A stretch of 64,000 bases of DNA from Silurus meridionalis (GCF_014805685.1 NC_060885.1:30675132-30739131); one strand, 5' to 3'; positions 37,201-52,349 are shown, numbered from the stretch's first letter. Numbers and translations: made by a program. The notes: generated from the letters alone by a model not told the origin.

Positions 37201-39739
37201 ATTTGCAGTAATGTAAAGTTACTGTACTTATGACTTTATTTACGACTTATTTATTAGTCATATTTTGCCTACTTTCTAGTTTTATCGAGTATTAAAGATA
37301 TAAGCAACTTTTACTTTCTACTCAACTACATTTATGATTCAATATACAAGGTGGTATCAAAAGGTTTCGAGACTTTCTTTCTTTTAGCTTCTCCTATCAG
37401 GGGTCGCCACAGCGAATCATCCGTATTCGTGATCCGCATGTTCGATTTGGCACATGTTTTACGCCGGATGCCCTTCCTAACGCAACCTTCCCCATTTATC
37501 CGGGCTTGGGACCGGCACTAAGAGTGCACCGGCTTGTGCAACTCTGAGACTAACGGTGCCAAATGGTGCTAATCTGACCACGTTACCACATCACGGACAG
37601 CAAGTTAGCAAAAGCAAACGTGAAATTCTGCATGAAACTGGCCAAATCTGCCACAGAGACGTTTGACATACGGCGATGCTGCGATGTGTCGTTCGAGGTG
37701 TTTAGAGTCGAACATGCCAGAAGCGAAAAGAACTTCACTTCACAGATGACGAGAGATCAGCAAGACCTTCAACGGGCTTAACCTTTAAAATTGTTGAAAC
37801 GATTAGGCTTGTGCATAATGATCATCGGAGAACAATCCACATGATCTCACTTCCGCACCCACTCTACTCACCAGATTTGACTACTACAGACTTTGCAGTC
37901 TTCGCGAAGGTGAAGATCCAGCTCCTTTTGACAACATTGCGGAGATCCAGAGCGAATCGCAGAAGGTGCTTGACACGCTTAGGAAAAAAGACTTCCAGGA
38001 AAAATTCCTGAAGTGGCCGGATCGCCGGGAGCACTGTATTGCTGTGCAAATGGAATATATTGAAGGCGATAGTGTGGAAACTTAGATAAAGTAAATAAAT
38101 AATACAGTTCTTCCTTGAAGAGCTAGTTTCATAACATTTTGATACCACCTCATACTCAAATATATTCTAATTGACAATCAGAGTTACTTATTTACACCTC
38201 TGCTGAAGATGTCATTAAGGTTCAACACTCCCCTACCTGCATCTGTTACCTGTGAGTGCCTTTTAGGAACCGCTGACCTCATTTTCAGCCCAAAAAGAGC
38301 TCGAATCAATTCCAAATACTTTGAGAACCAGCTTTTGTTGCTCCTAGAGGTGCATCACATCACAGTCAGCTCTAAATATTTGGTTTATTTTAAATTATTT
38401 ACTTTTGTTTTATTTGTCCATTGAATACTAATGGTTCTTCTACTTTGTGAAATGCGGTAATTTGATTTGTTAATTGAAGATTCCTTTTTTGAAAGATTTT
38501 CCTCACAAATCAACTGTTTTTGGCTTTTCACTAACATGGTGTTGAGGATAAGTGCATCATTGAGCCTAAGTTCAATACGAGTCAAATACTCAAGTACTGT
38601 TCAAATCAGATGCTTAAAGACTTTTACTTAAGTCATATTGGAATTGGTGACTTATAATGGAGTAAGTTTTGCAGTATGTAAGGTATGTATACTTTAATTC
38701 AAATATGATTTTCGAATACTCTTTACCAGTGGTGGACAGTAACAAAGTAAATCTAATTTGTTACTGTACTTTAGTAGGTTTTCATGTACCTGTACTTTAC
38801 TGAAGATGTTCCACTTGGGAAGACTTTAACTTCACTGCATTTCAAAGTCAAATATCATACTTTTTACTCAACTCAATTTTGCGAATCGGTCACTCTTTTT
38901 ATATGAGTGGATCAAAACATAACTGGTCAAACACACAGCAAACCAGTAATCAGGCTAAAGCGCAAGCTCTGTTTAAAACTTGTCTTGATTGGCACATGGT
39001 GGTATCTATTTATCACCAACATACAGTTCAGCATCACTGCAACAGCATGCAGAACATTTTCAGTGGAATAAATGATGGAAGAAACCCCTGACTCGGCTTT
39101 ATTTAGGTGTTTTTTTTAAGTAGTTGAAAAGGTTTTGGTTTCATAATTTTAATATATTAATAAATAGGAATCAGTGTTTGAATAATGTATATCATTTTAT
39201 TAATAGATCGGTGTGCTAAGACTAACATTAGAGTCTTTTCCCAAGCTAAGTTGATTAAGTGAGAGTCTTGTGAAAAAAAAAATGATAATAGGAACATTAT
39301 AGCCATAATAAATTATAGTGCTTTGGATACTTAAGTACATTTGAAGGCAAATACTTTTGTACTTTTACTTGAGTGAAAGTTTAAAGAGAGCACTTTTACT
39401 GGAGTAATATTTTACCTCTTGTATCTCAACTTTAACTCAACTACATGGTTTGTGTACTTTATTTCACAACTGCTCTTTACACATGTGAGGATTTGTTGAA
39501 CAAGGTTATTAGGTTTTCTATAAATCAAGCTGTTTTAAACGAATTCCCAGCTGCCCACCTGTCCCTTGTTTTAATCGTAATCATATCATCAGTGAATCAC
39601 TTAGATTTTTTTCATCTGTCTGGCACCATTGTGTCTCATGCAGCAGCTGTAAACCTTCACTCACTATGGTGCAGGAAATTCAACAGACTCTCTGTCTGTC
39701 TCTATCTTCCTCTCTTTCTATCCCTCTCTCTCTCTTTCT

Positions 39740-39794
<55 letters not shown>

Positions 39795-39930
39795 CATTCA
39801 TCTTTGGTTTTTCAGATAACAAGCATGCAATGCAATCACCAGAGAAATACATCCAAACACCTTTCACATACTGTTTCTCATGCAGGATTGGAACATCAGG
39901 GTGGCATAAAATCACAGAGCATATCCACTG

Positions 39931-39966
<36 letters not shown>

Positions 39967-42900
39967 TGAGTGAGTGAGTGAGTTAAGCATGGCACCGAGG
40001 TCTAGTGCCGATTCAGTTATGTGTACACACTGTACAGTACATGCAGTACATAATTACACACAGCTGTACATGTTCACTAAATCAGTATCAGGTCTACATG
40101 TCTGGTAGACTGAGGACATTTTAAGGCAGAATTTGCTGTTTCAAAACATGTCCGATTAAAGGATATTATGTTTTGAACATGCAAATAGTATCGCTTTTCT
40201 ATTTATCTGGACATGTAGAAAGGGAACTAAATATGTAGGTGTCATTGTATAACAAAAATATTAAGTGTGTATGCATTAGTTTTAGTTTTACAATGGACAT
40301 GTCCTTGTTTAGGTATTTTTCTACATGTCCAGATTAAAAGTTATTCCATTTCCTAACTCAGAACATAAAATCCTATCATTGAACATAATCAGAATTTCAG
40401 TGTCCCCAGTAAAACAAAATTCCCCCCTTCAAAATATCCCCAGTTTTTCAATACACATAAACTTGATACTGAGGATGCAGACAATGAGTGAGAAAAACAG
40501 AAATACCAGTCTGCAGGTGAGACTTCCAGCCTGCCAATGTTAGAATTACCAAAATTACTATACAATATCACTGGGCTGCAAATCGGGATTATAAGAACGT
40601 ATCTATGATACTATTTAGATGTGTGTTTAGATGAAATTGGGATTATTGGTATGACAGAATGGGTACTACAGGATTAATTGTGTAAAAAATTTTAGTAAAT
40701 TTTGGTAAATTCTAGTGAGATTTTTTGATAGTGTACATAGTATAATATCTGTATAATTTTAATAAATTGTTCCTAAATACAACAGTAATCCTCTTTTTTT
40801 AAAATCTGAAATTCTAATATGTTCTTTTAGAATCTTAATGTAGTGGAATTGTTGCTACATTTATTGATCATGAGAGGTCAGGTGCAGATATTGCGATAGA
40901 AAAGAAATAAATACAGTATACTAATCAGCTCAAAACGTTTAAAATGTCTATGGTGTTTAATAGTTTGAATTGAAGTATGCATTGTCTATTTATTATATTA
41001 AGTATTTAATATATTAATTATTTTTGTTATATAATAATCCTTTATTAGGTTACATTTTTATTCAAATATATTAATTATATTGTCCATTTATTGCACTTAA
41101 GATCATAAACGTGAAGGTAGAAAGGACCAAATTTTACATTTAGAAACATTACCCCATCCAAAAAAAAAAAAAGGAAATAAAAGAAAGCAAGTTGTCTAAA
41201 AATTGATACACGGCATAGTGCTGGCTGGCGTTATCTATAATGGGGGTATATGAAATGCTTATTTTCTCACTTATCTGATTTAAATGATTTTAAATACAAT
41301 TACAAAAGGTTTACCTTTTTTTGGAGCCATGGCAAAAGCTTTGCACACTCCTGGCATTTGTTACTTTAGGAGCTTCATGAGGAGACCAGCTGCATTTTCC
41401 ACAGTCTGGCAGAAGTTCCCACATGCTGAGCTCCTGTTGGCTGCTTTTACGGTATTCTTGAAGAAATCACACTTGTTTTGGACTTTCAAGAAAAACCCTA
41501 CAAACTAGTGTTTGCAATCGGATTGGGGCTTGTGTATGGTGCATAGGGTTTTCTGGGAATTTACAAGACTGGAAACTTGTGATGGGAATTAATGGGAAAA
41601 TATGGGATTAAACAGGAATATATGGGAATTAATGGGAATAAGGTGGGAATTTACAAAATTGCAGGTTAGATTATAACAGGGAACTTGGTCTTGGTTAAAA
41701 CAACCAGATTTAATGCAGTTTCAGTTGAATTTCTATGTTGCACATTCATCAGTCACATGCACACATAATAATGTCAGAAAATGTCCATGTTGGCATATTT
41801 TCACGTAAATTACATACATTTGTTTAAAACTTTCTTTCGCTTTGTGTAAGCAACAAAATTATACTAACAATTAAACCAAATGTAATTTTTTAAATCCTGT
41901 TTTAGTTTGCAAGCATGTCCGCTTATGACCAAACAAAATATTTATACTTTTTTGTGTATATAAAAATTTCCCCCTGTTTCTAACTCCCATAAATTCCTGT
42001 AAATTGCCATAACTTCCCAGTAAGTTTCCAACTTGGAATATTTCCCAGATAGCGTTCCCAAAGAAAGTTTCCACCCCTTCGCAACTTGTGCACTTATATC
42101 TCGTTGTTTCATTTGAAGTCATGGGAGCTTTGCGAGAACATAAATCATGTGAGAAATTGGATCAGCTGTGGGAACGACTGCCCACCTTTCAGTCTACAGT
42201 AGGAGTAATTACCTGATTCAATCAATCATCAGTTAGAGGAGGGTGGACCAGGATGAGGTCTGGGAACTTGTAAAAAACTTTCATCTCTAAACTTTAAACT
42301 TGTTTAGAGATGATGTCACACCTTTTCATACACAAACCAGGACACCATCACAAGGATAATACATATGTCTAATCGAGTATTCTATTTTGCTGTCTTACGC
42401 TGAGAACTTTGAGATCTTTACCGCTTTATAGCCTGATACATGCATTCTGGGATTTGTTCGATTATTCTTTTCATTCTCTTTCTTTTCATCCACCGGATCG
42501 CTAAAGTATGGATTACAGTTTTGCTGTTCATTAAATAAAAAACTGTCACCAGGGATTAATCGGAGTGTATTCACACACACTCGCGATTACACGCTAATAA
42601 CAAATGAATGCATGTTGTTACTCCTGTCGCAGGTGGCAATATAAACAACAGTTGTTCCGTACTGTTTAATGAAAAAAAATATTACGTTGCTTTACACCTG
42701 TTCTCTCCCGACACAGACGCTAAGCAGTCTTCTTCTTCATCTTTCGGCTTTTCCCATTAGGGGTCTTCACAGTGGATCATCCATCTCCATACCCCCCTGT
42801 CCACTACGTCTGCCTCTTTCACCCCATCTACCTGCATGTCTTCCCTCGCCACATCCATAAACCTGCTCTTTGGCCTTCCTCTTTAAGCAGTATTCCAACT

Positions 42901-43179
42901 TTTTTCCCTCCTTTTTCCCCTCCCTACTTTATAATATTCTTGAGCACGATGCAGTTGTTCTTATTCATTTGATTTCGGAATTATTTAATGAATTAGTAAC
43001 AATAAAAGTGTAATTATCAGCTCACACACAAATCTGATTTATAAACCCGGTTTATAAATATAACAATATATGCACAGATATATAGAAAAGAAATGGTAGG
43101 ATGTCACATAAATTATGCCAAGAATTAAAAAAAAAAGATAGAAGAATGCAAGGAGGGCATTCGTGTTTCACTCACGCAT

Positions 43180-43244
<65 letters not shown>

Positions 43245-44309
43245 CTTGTACAAAGAGTCAGAGAAAATGGAATCAAATAAGTAAATGAAGTCAGAGTGTT
43301 GTGGCACCTCAGGCAACACCCCTTTATATGATAATCAGCCTGCCTTCATTTGCATAAAAAAATACATTTCACCTTATTACGCAGATGAAGGGGAGCACAC
43401 AGAGGAATGAGCGATGATGAAACGGAAGTGACAAAAAAAAGGACGCATTTACCAACTTTTTGCCTTTAATTGTGTATGTGTGTAAGGAATAAAACAATCA
43501 AGTGGTGGATTATATCTTCAGATCTCTCTTGTGGTCTCTAAAACATGTCCTCATGTCCTCTTATACCACAGCAGCACATTGGATTTTTTTCACTATATGC
43601 ATAGACCGGAATGTCCAGAGTTATTTTCTATATAACATAGATTATAACAGCTTTATACAGTCTCTTGCTTTTTGTCCCCTTTTCTCTTGAAGTGAGTGAG
43701 AAACCAGAAAAAGTCTTGAAGACGGTGGAAAATGTTCTACAAAAAAAAACACTGACACAGGAAATTCCTTCCTTTGGTAATTCGATATCGTGTAGATGAT
43801 CTGCCATTCAGTTTTTGTGTCTACACCCCAACTTGCTATGAAATGATAATATATCAGAAAGAGTGCAGCTCGAGCTTTTAAAATCTCTTTGACTGCAGCT
43901 GCAAATGCCAGTGACCATCCCAAAACTTTCCTTTCTAGACACAATTCCCATTTGAAATCCTGAAGTATCTGTAACGCAGTGCTGTAAACCTCCCTATATT
44001 CTCTCAGTAATGGTTTTAACATTATTGCACGGCCCTCCACGTGGTTGTTTTCATTTGCTACAGAAACGGTGAGTGGGGTTTTTGTGGTGATAAAAAAGCA
44101 CTTGGCATGCTCGGCACTTCGGGGGTCTGTTTTTTTTTTTCCACCATTACCTCTAGATATCACTTTACCGCAGTGAAAAAAATGCTTTGCGCCGCTTTAA
44201 ACGCTCACGGTGTTGTTGTTCTCTCAGCTGTATCAATTAAACTACATGCATTAATCTACATATTTATACAGTACAACTATGAACTAATGTCAAATCAAAG
44301 AGGCAATTA

Positions 44310-44400
<91 letters not shown>

Positions 44401-44738
44401 TTTTTCCCACATTCACTCATGTAGCAACTTAGTCTTCAAATGAATTCATCCATTTGTTTTCTTTTAATTAAATAATCAGCATAAGGGAATTCTATTTGAT
44501 TTGGCTTAATTGAATTCAAAATGTAAAATTAAAACGATATCAAATGTAATCTAATTTTATTTAATACACATTTCTATTCTATTTCTATATTCTTTCTATT
44601 CATTTCTATTACACTCATATTTCTTGCTTATATATACATAATATTGAATTGAATTCGATTTAATTTTGCTCTATTCTACTTTTTAAGCATTTTATTGCTG
44701 CTGTTGTCATTTCTGTCTGTCACTTTTTCTCTTCCCCC

Positions 44739-44788
<50 letters not shown>

Positions 44789-44867
44789 CTCAGCAGAATT
44801 GTCTTTACTCATAGCTTTGTTCTTAAATAAAAAGCCCAAGCTCTTTCTTTCTGTCGATTCTCTCATG

Positions 44868-44910
<43 letters not shown>

Positions 44911-45754
44911 CATGTGTGTGTCATTGGCTCTGACCCTGGCTCTTGTCCTCAGAGACTGTGAAAGCAGGATGAATTAGCGAGTGCCGACCAGAGTGAGCAG
45001 TTACTGTAGCGCTGCTCCGTGTCCTTGTGTTTTGTTACAGTATAGACCATCATGTTCATTTCTCTCCATCTCTCTCTCTCTAGCACTCTTTCTCTTTCTC
45101 TCTTCCTTTTCTTTTTTTTAGCCCTCTTTTAAAAATGCTGCATTTTTGTTCATTTTCTCAACTTACTACTCCTTCTTTTATTTGTTTACACACACTTAGA
45201 TTCACATAAGGGGTGTCAAAGAACTCCAAACACTTTTGAATAATAACGAATTTACGTTTATAATCACTTCTGCAGACTCGGGAACATTGGCAGTTGTGTC
45301 AATTGCATCATTTTAAGCTCAGGAAACAGCAAACTTTCAATATCATTGCAATGTAAACTTTACTATGCAAATGTATTTAGACTTAGTCATATACACTATA
45401 CAGGCAAAAGTATTGGGACACCTGATCTTTCCTGCTATATGTGGTTCTTCTTTAAACTGTTACCACAAAGCACAATTTTATTGGAGGTGATGTAATGAAA
45501 TCTTGCGTTCACTTGAACTTGGAAACCCAAACCCGTTCCAGCATGACAATGCACAAAGAGAGCTCCATGAAGACATGGTTTGGAGTGGAAGATCTCCTAC
45601 TATAGAGCTCTGATTTCAACTTTACTCAACACTGTGGGGATAAATGTGAACGCTGACTGCACTGCATTGAGGTCAATGGCTTGAGATCATTTGCTGTGGC
45701 TCAGTGCCTTTCAAAATCATTCACCACTTCTTGGACCTGCCATGATCTCGATAG

Positions 45755-45808
<54 letters not shown>

Positions 45809-45930
45809 TACTATTGTCATCAGCACTCATTATTTCTCTGACAGTAAAGAAAGTGATAAAAATAAACACAGCTTTGGCCCTGCATTTTGTGGCCAATCTG
45901 TGAGGGGCTTCATCTTTTTCTCCCTGTCTC

Positions 45931-45979
<49 letters not shown>

Positions 45980-46663
45980 CATACACACCATCAGTCTCAA
46001 TCTAACAGCAAAGCAGGATGGAGAGATGGAGGCAGAAAACAGACGTTAAATAAAGGATACAAAAAGAATAATAATCCAAAAGCTGGTCATGAGATGAGCA
46101 CAAAGTGAATTGTTAACTCCAACATCAAAGAAGACTTTGTCTTTATCCTTTATTTGTTTGGACATTTGGGTAATCAACTCATTTTAACTGCAGTAGAATT
46201 ATTGATGAAAAGATTTATAGACACCCAGCTTACAGCAATGACAGATGAGTGACTGTTCTTGTAGAAAAAAAAAAACGAGAATACAAACATCAGTGAATTC
46301 TTTTTTATTATTTTTTGGGATTGTATTTTAAAGAAACATTTGTTTTTTGTTTCCATTCACATCTGGTATAAATTGTTGTTTGTCTTGTATCCCTGATAGA
46401 AAAAGTTCTCTGTAGAACCATAGTGAAGCCCTTTTATAAATTTTATATATATATATATATACAGTATATATGACACATTATATGAGTACATGAATTTATT
46501 TACTTACTGATTTGTATTTTTTTATTCGATGCTTTTATTAATTTATTGTGGCGGTATCTGTAACCAATCAGCAATGGCCATTATGCCTAGCCCCGCCCTC
46601 TACATTAACATAAACAGGTCGCCATTTAAGACTAAAAAGGCAGCCAATGTAAAGTGTAAAGTT

Positions 46664-46740
<77 letters not shown>

Positions 46741-49700
46741 TCCTCTTTTTTTCTTACTCATTTTATCTTTTAGTGACCTATGTCTTTCTAACTCTGTGCA
46801 AGGTTCACCGCACACACTTATACACACTTCGGTTTCTTTTATGGTGTTGGACTGAAGGACATCAAGCGTCTGCTCGTTCAATAACGTGCTGAATTATTAA
46901 GCAGCTCATTTCACAGCTGATAGATGGAGATGTATGATGAATGCGAGTGTAGTGAGATCACCTATTGCTGCATCTCGCACAGCTTCAGACATTGAACTCA
47001 TACAGTTCCTTTATGGTCTTGCTTTAATAGTTTATTAAAAGGATTTATTCGGGATAATAAATAATTTTCTTATCCACATTATGCCTTTTTAAAATCGGAG
47101 ATGCATGGTTGTGGATGTTATGGAGGTAAGCTTTTTGGACATGCATGCCAAGGAATATTGATAGAGGATGGTTTTAAGTTTATCTGGATTACATGTTTGC
47201 ATAAATGACCCAGATGGGGTGTGGCATTATGAAAGAGCTCTTTTGCTCGTACACAAAACATTGTGCATCCTGTATATATGGATATATTAAAAAAAGGACA
47301 TTTTCGGTTAGACCAGCCATACTGGATTTTTACCTCCTATTTTCAATGAAAACTAATTTCTTTTTATTTATTATAAGGTTTAAAGTCTGGCACAACCAGC
47401 TTAGCTCTGTGAAAACGACAATTTCTTGCATTTCCTTTTCTTCTATATATTTTTCACATTCTTTCTGCTATCCTTCACATCTCCGCTGCTCAACATGTGA
47501 TCATTCGGAGTCATCAGAGTTAAATTCTTTCAGTCTGAGCGAAGGCGAGACGAGAAAAAGAAGCCGGCAGAATAAACAAGAGCGAGAGACTGCTCGAGGA
47601 GAAAGACTCAGGACGCGAACATTGCAGAGTCTGAGTGATGCCGAGTAAAAGAGAGTCAGACCGAGCTGTATAATCAGGCGCCCAGTTTCCTAGATGTAGC
47701 AAGCGCGGCTATCGGAATATGGCCTTTGAGCTAGCGTAGGTGTAATCAATGTCACATTGTTCAGAGCAGCTGGACAGATCGACCCTTGCCTCTATGGTGC
47801 CGGGCCTTTAGCAAAGAGCACCATCGCCTGCAAATTGCACCATAGTCACCATTCAGCTTCGCTTTGGATTTGTAGTATTATGCTAAGTCCTACTCATCAT
47901 CCACACAAAGGCCCTGTTAACCCTTTAGATCTAGCTGCGAGCTATACTTAACACCCTGCTTAGTCTTAACCTTCACTACACGCCTCTTTTATTATTCGTC
48001 GGCCCCGTCTACCAAAAGAAAAAGAAAAAAAACCAGAACCTCATAATTGCAATCAACCATGCCTCATTAGGTTGTGACCATTATGTGAGCAGAATTATTC
48101 AGAAGTATTCTCATGAACATTTTTACATGTGGGTTTAAATTCATGAAAAACATGTAGACTCTGTAAAAAAAAATAATATATAATATGCTAGTATGTGTTT
48201 AAAACTGTACTAGTTTTGCTAATGCATTCAAACAGAGCAGTGGGATAATTATTTTATCATCGCTGGTCTTATTCAGTGGGATCTAAAAGTTTTAACTGTT
48301 AACAACTAATAAATAACAAGAAAAGAATTTAAGGGGAGTTTTTTGTGCTGAACCATTTAATTCAGTAGTTTTTGGAAAGGAATACTGTAGCTCACTGTCT
48401 AAGATGTTTGATTTCTGATCAGAATGTAGTGAGTTCAAGTCCCGTGGCCACTGCTGGGCCCTTGAGCAAGGCCCTTAACTCTAAATGCCCAGTTGTATAC
48501 ATGTTTACATTATGTTCTGCGTGCGCTTATTAAATACATTGGTACCTCGACCTACGAGTTTAATTCGTTCCGTGGCTTAGCTCGTATCTCAATTTGCTCG
48601 CAAATTAAATCAATTTTCCTCATTGAAAATACTTAAAATGGCATTAATCCGTTCCAACCCTCAAAATGCCACCCCGTTTTTATGTTTCATGTTATTAAAT
48701 GAGGAAAATACATTTCTAAATAACAAAAAATCTTGTCTAAAAACATAATCGAAAGAGTATGTAAAGATATATTAAGGTTTTATTTAGTGTATTTACCTTG
48801 GAGATGAGACTACTTGAGCTAACGAAAACGCTGGCGGAGGGGGGCGTAGGAGGGTGGTAGAGGCGATAAGCGGCGGAGGAGGGAAAACTCATTTTTTGCT
48901 ACTCTCTCTATCACTACTGTACACTACGTATCCCTAAACTTAAAATTTTTCACTTTTTCTTATTTGCCTATCTTAATTTTCGTTACCATCTTCGCTTTCT
49001 GGCTTCGCTTCACCATCTAGCAGCGGCATCTCAAGCTCATACCTCAATTTTTTGCTCGCGTAACAAAGCAGAAAATCGACCGAGTGACCGCTCGTACCTC
49101 GGAAAACTCGTGCATTAATGCACTCGTAGGTCAAGGTACCACTGTATCTCTTTTAGTAATTTGGCACCAGTATAGAATGTGTTCTCTGTGTTGAGTTCAG
49201 TAAGCATTTAAGTATGCTCTACTACACTTTAATGCACATGCTTTTTCCACTTCACCGCTTTCGTCACACTACTGTATGTTCTATAAATGATGTGATGTAC
49301 ATGGTTTCTTAACTATTTTAGTTAATACATTTCTATTGCCTGAATGCTCTCCATGGTGCTGAACTGTCCAATTCCTTACTTTGCTTTAAAATATGTATTG
49401 TGTACAGTGCTAAACTCTCTAGTTTATTACTTTACTAAACTACACTGCTCTGCTTGTGTGCTATCCATGGTGCTGAACTACTTTAATACTGTGTACCACA
49501 CATCTTTTCTGTTCATATGAAATCTTTATATAATATGCTCTATAGCATGTGTTGCTGAGGTGAATTCTTCACCATTTTGTTGAAATGTACACACCAATTG
49601 AACATCAATTGAATAAATTTTTAAAGATCTTCAACATAGCACAAATCTATGATTAATGTGTATATTGCTAGGGCTACCGTATAATTCTAGAGCAGAGATG

Positions 49701-50718
49701 TTAAATTTTCATTGGGAGTGACAAAGATGGACAGGATTAGAAATAAGTTTATTTCAGAGAGCACATGTAGGACTTTTTGGAGACAACATGTTGAGGCCAG
49801 ATTGAGATGGTTTAAACATGTGCAGAGGAGGGACATGGGGTATATCGGTAGGAGAATGCTGAGGATGGAGCCACAAGGAAGGAGGAAAAGAGGAAGGCCA
49901 AGGAGGAGGTTTATGGATGTGGTGAGGGAAGACATGCAAGTAATTGGTTTGAGAGGCAGATGTAGAGGACAGGGGGGTATGGAGAATAATAGAAGCAGCT
50001 GAAAGAAGAAGAAAAAGAAGATCTGGACATTTATATTTTTGTTTGTCAAAGTAAATCTTCATAATATTAAATGTACTAGTTAGTTTCATAGGAACAAACG
50101 GAACATGCATGTGTTTTTCAAGAATGATTAAAGCTAGGATTTTCCAAAATTGTTGACAGACCCCCTAGTTATCCGCTGGGTAATTATGGATAAACGAGGT
50201 ACTCCAAGTACTGTCTTTATATTGGAAATGACTAACAGTTCCATAAGATCAGAAAAAGACTTGTCACCAGTCCAGCACTCATATCCAACTTGTATTCGAG
50301 CAGAAATCCTAAAGCTGTCTGTTAATAATGTGAATGAGTAGGTAGTTTAAAAAATGGAGTCGAGTGTAATTATGAATTGAGTACACTGGGCAGCGTCCAA
50401 CCTATAAATGAGTTTGAGCACAGAGCAGTGGGTCAGCAGGTCTCTGTAATAAAGCCCTGCGATGTTTTGAGGGCCACTCGCCACAAAGACAGATGTCTCA
50501 CCGCTCCCTGTCTAACCTTCTAACCTCAAAGAGCATCATCTCTCAGCCTGTGCCAAGCTCCGAAGCCGCATGCTCAGAGTCAGTGGATTGGATCGTCTGT
50601 CTGATATGACCCCGCTGACCCTCTGAGTTTTTTGGCAACGATTCCCCACGTGACTTTCCCATCGTGAAGCTCACAAATCTATCATCCTTAATGCAGACTG
50701 AGATCTTTACCCCTATGT

Positions 50719-50769
<51 letters not shown>

Positions 50770-51033
50770 CTATCTGTCTTTCAAAGTGCTTAGAGGAATA
50801 ATCTCACTCACATTATACATCAAGCCTCCAGTTGAAAGAGTTCAGGGAGTCCCAGTTGTATTTGCACTTCTTAATGGCTATTAGATGTGCTCTCGCTCGC
50901 TTCCTCTTGTTCTCCAGCACATGGTTGTAGACTTTTTTTTTTCGCTACTGTATTCTGTATTACAGTGTTTGATGTCTCTTTATGCTTTGTTTTTTTTTCC
51001 CATGGGACACTTCTCACTGTTTCTTCAGAAACC

Positions 51034-51079
<46 letters not shown>

Positions 51080-52296
51080 ACGCACGCATGTGTATGTGCA
51101 CTACCTTTTTTTGTAACAAGATTATTAATGTGTATATATCCCTCCCCCTTGATTTACTCTAATCATAACCATTATTGGTGATACATGAATATTTGATGCT
51201 TGTTCACACTAAAATATTGACATTCGCCATCCTTTGGCCCGAGTGTAAGGGCTGGACCACAAGAGAATGCGGTTTCCTGTTGCATTTGTGTGTGAAAATG
51301 ACGTTATCTAGGTCAGAGCTTATGGACTTCAGTGCTTTTCATAGGAGCATTTCATTTTATCTTTTAGGTTTTTTTTTTTTTAATTTTTATGAGTGAAGTT
51401 GAGTTAACCGATGTGGATTTACAAAATGTATGTGAACATTTTTACATTTATGAAATTTGACTTGCAATGATCTTATTCATACAACTGAGCAGTTAAGGCT
51501 TTAGGGCCTTGCTCAAGGGCCCAGCGGTGGCAGTGTAGATCCACTGAGCTATCACTTCCCATCACGGTTAATGAGATAAATATGATTGTGTTATCTCTGG
51601 GTTTTTTTTGACACCTGGATTTATCAAATGAATTCCCTTGTCTGGGAGCAAAGCCTTTACTGTTGAACACTGCGTCCTGCTTTTGTGCTTCAGCGAGTCG
51701 AGGTGGCTCAGCGTTCGACGCATCGAGCTGAAGCCACATCCCAAACCTTTAGATTTCTTCTCTAATCCTTTTTGCTTTTCATCTGGTCGATCTTTTGCTT
51801 CATGCTCTTTTATGTTCTTGCTGTTATCATTTATTGGAATCTTTTTCTAATCCGGACTTCTCAAAGGACCGATACTCACAGTTCCAATAAACAAAGAATT
51901 TCAGACTTTATTTTTTTTCACTTGTGTGAATTTATGTGCAGTTTGACCAAGTAAAGCGCTCTGCATCCCTTTGTTCACTGTTTACAATGAATATTTGAAA
52001 TATAGACAAATTATTTAAATTATCGGACCTTTGAACAATAAATGGTTTGTCACGTTTGTTTTCTTTGTGTGTGTGTCTATAGGACACGGCAGTGGGAACA
52101 TCAATCTTGATGGTCAATGCTACAGACCCAGACCAAGGCACTGGGGGGAGTGTGCTTTTCTCCTTCCAGCCTCCTTCTCCCTTCTTCTCCATTGACGGAG
52201 CCAGAGGAATTGTGACGGTGGCAAGACGTCTAGATTATGAAATTACGAGTGCCTACCAGCTCACTGTCAATGCTACGGTATATACACACAAACCAA

Positions 52297-52349
<53 letters not shown>

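Larger units (their letters stand above)
20997..52082 (+). other. cdh23: 31-kb cdh23 intron between exons c and d
   Basis: The intron runs from the GTACAG donor to the TCTATAG acceptor and interrupts EC2 at a phase-0 position. It holds no other gene that I can support. Its recognisable content is SINEs, RTE LINE pieces, Tc1, mariner and Tigger-like relics, microsatellites and a short minisatellite, listed separately. Confidence 0.85.

Noticed and set aside
43642..44163. Minus-strand open frame of 173 codons
   Set aside because: The longest non-microsatellite frame in the window, but no family resemblance and no codon-level support. A blastp search would decide; no hit would confirm rejection.
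47205..47648. Plus-strand open frame of 147 codons
   Set aside because: The composition is low-complexity in places, no domain is recognised, and nothing links it to cdh23 splicing.
20997..52082. A nested gene within the large cdh23 intron (as VSIR is nested in mammalian CDH23)
   Set aside because: I looked for immunoglobulin-like or other recognisable exons and saw none in this intron.
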